Assembly: GCA_943788815.1 (NCBI GenBank)
Contig: CALSRS010000001.1
Span: 1,239,501-1,303,500, forward strand
Direction of reading: 5' to 3'
Source of the DNA: an uncultured Gammaproteobacteria bacterium
GTDB taxonomy: Bacteria; Pseudomonadota; Gammaproteobacteria; Eutrophobiales; Eutrophobiaceae
DNA: 64,000 nucleotides
A program made the position numbers and the translations under genes. Positions 63,575-64,000 of this stretch are shown in pieces. Position 1 is the stretch's first letter. Every line of letters begins with the position of its first letter. The notes under the pieces were generated by a model. The model saw only the letters and a list, made by a program, of their open reading frames with translations, was not told the origin of the DNA and did not search any database.

Positions 63575-64000
63575 CTATGGAACACCGTATCTGAAACTTC
63601 TTATGTAGTTAATAATATTCCACCTGTCTACTTCTTGTATTTCATTACCAAGCGGAGGCATGTCCAATGAAGGTATTCCCTGCGTAATCCACCAGTATAT
63701 TTCTCCATCAGTATGAACGTCCATATGAGATGATCCGAGATCAGGAATCCTCCCTCGGTTTTGTAGTGCCCATGTACCATCTCCCCTTCCTGTATCACCA
63801 TGACACTCCCCACAATGTTCAACAAAATTGTTTTTTCCCTGATTAATAGATGATGATGTATATAATGCTGGATTCTTCCAGTAAGTAGATGGATAAGTCT
63901 TCACTAATACCACTGACATCACCATATATATGCCCAGCGAAAGACCAGCTAACCCAGTAATTGCAAGACGTGACGAAATTTTTTTCGTGTACGAATGTCT
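63575..64000 (-). CDS. Membrane-anchored c-type cytochrome domain, 5' end outside window
   Basis: The frame is open to the right edge, so the Met codon at 63925 lies inside a membrane helix (ITGLAGLSLGIYMVMSVVLV) and is not the true start. After KTYPSTYWKNPALY comes a monoheme cytochrome c with CGECH as heme site, GRGDGTWALQNRGRIPDLG, and a probable Met ligand in SLDMPPLG. It ends INYIRSFRYGVP. The helix-then-cytochrome layout resembles proteins in which a CopD-like copper membrane domain carries a C-terminal cytochrome c. That reading is an inference until the upstream sequence is seen. Confidence 0.8.
   Translation of the reverse strand, partial: RHSYTKKISSRLAITGLAGLSLGIYMVMSVVLVKTYPSTYWKNPALYTSSSINQGKNNFVEHCGECHGDTGRGDGTWALQNRGRIPDLGSSHMDVHTDGEIYWWITQGIPSLDMPPLGNEIQEVDRWNIINYIRSFRYGVP

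Overview
This window looks like chromosome from a moderately AT-rich gammaproteobacterium, probably free-living or aquatic. The evidence is gene content and order: a complete System I cytochrome c maturation operon (ccmABCDEFGHI), the rpsU-yqeY-dnaG-rpoD macromolecular synthesis cluster followed by a CAU tRNA, a zur-znuACB cluster with a gammaproteobacterial-type Zur palindrome, a pteridine reductase beside folK and folB, and a large set of TonB-dependent outer-membrane receptors. I cannot assign a genus from sequence alone.

Layout. 1-9 kb: a partial ABC permease of the FtsX type, ferrochelatase, a small cereblon-like CULT-domain protein, soluble lytic transglycosylase, an NDUFA9-like SDR protein, CCA-adding enzyme and an NTP/NDP-type transporter. 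9-18 kb: an acyltransferase-3/SGNH protein, uppP, two lipoproteins, a MidA-type methyltransferase, a folate cluster, plsY and tsaD. 17.7-22.5 kb: rpsU, yqeY, dnaG, rpoD and the tRNA. 22.6-27.6 kb: an accessory island made of two almost identical 1504-bp IS3-family elements in direct orientation. They bracket a glycosyltransferase and a Trp-rich small protein, and a truncated, frameshifted gene remnant lies at the right edge. 28-31.8 kb: a polyphosphate:AMP phosphotransferase gene interrupted by one in-frame TAG, a cyclase-homology/FHA protein, a periplasmic cyclophilin and two tiny unknown proteins. 31.8-39.4 kb: pdxH joined to the ccm operon. 39.5-45.3 kb: a DUF4404 protein, a small secreted protein, a copper P-type ATPase, a HIT protein, DAHP synthase and a secreted protein. 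45.3-48.2 kb: the zinc uptake operon zur-znuA-znuC-znuB.

The most striking region is 48.3-63.3 kb. It holds seven consecutive same-strand genes, each encoding a 704-712 residue TonB-dependent receptor of one family. Gaps are only 3-55 bp, so this looks like one roughly 15-kb operon of paralogous outer-membrane receptors. The TonB-box-like segment, the plug and several barrel motifs are conserved while other barrel segments vary, which suggests receptors that share a transport mechanism but differ in ligand. The array ends 90 bp from the zur start region, where a perfect GTTATA-N-TATAAC palindrome lies. At its other end is a membrane-anchored c-type cytochrome domain that runs off the window.

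Other points of interest are the bacterial CULT protein, which keeps the exact human-cereblon spacing of its three cage tryptophans and four zinc cysteines, the amber-interrupted phosphotransferase, and the catalytically degenerate cyclase-FHA protein.
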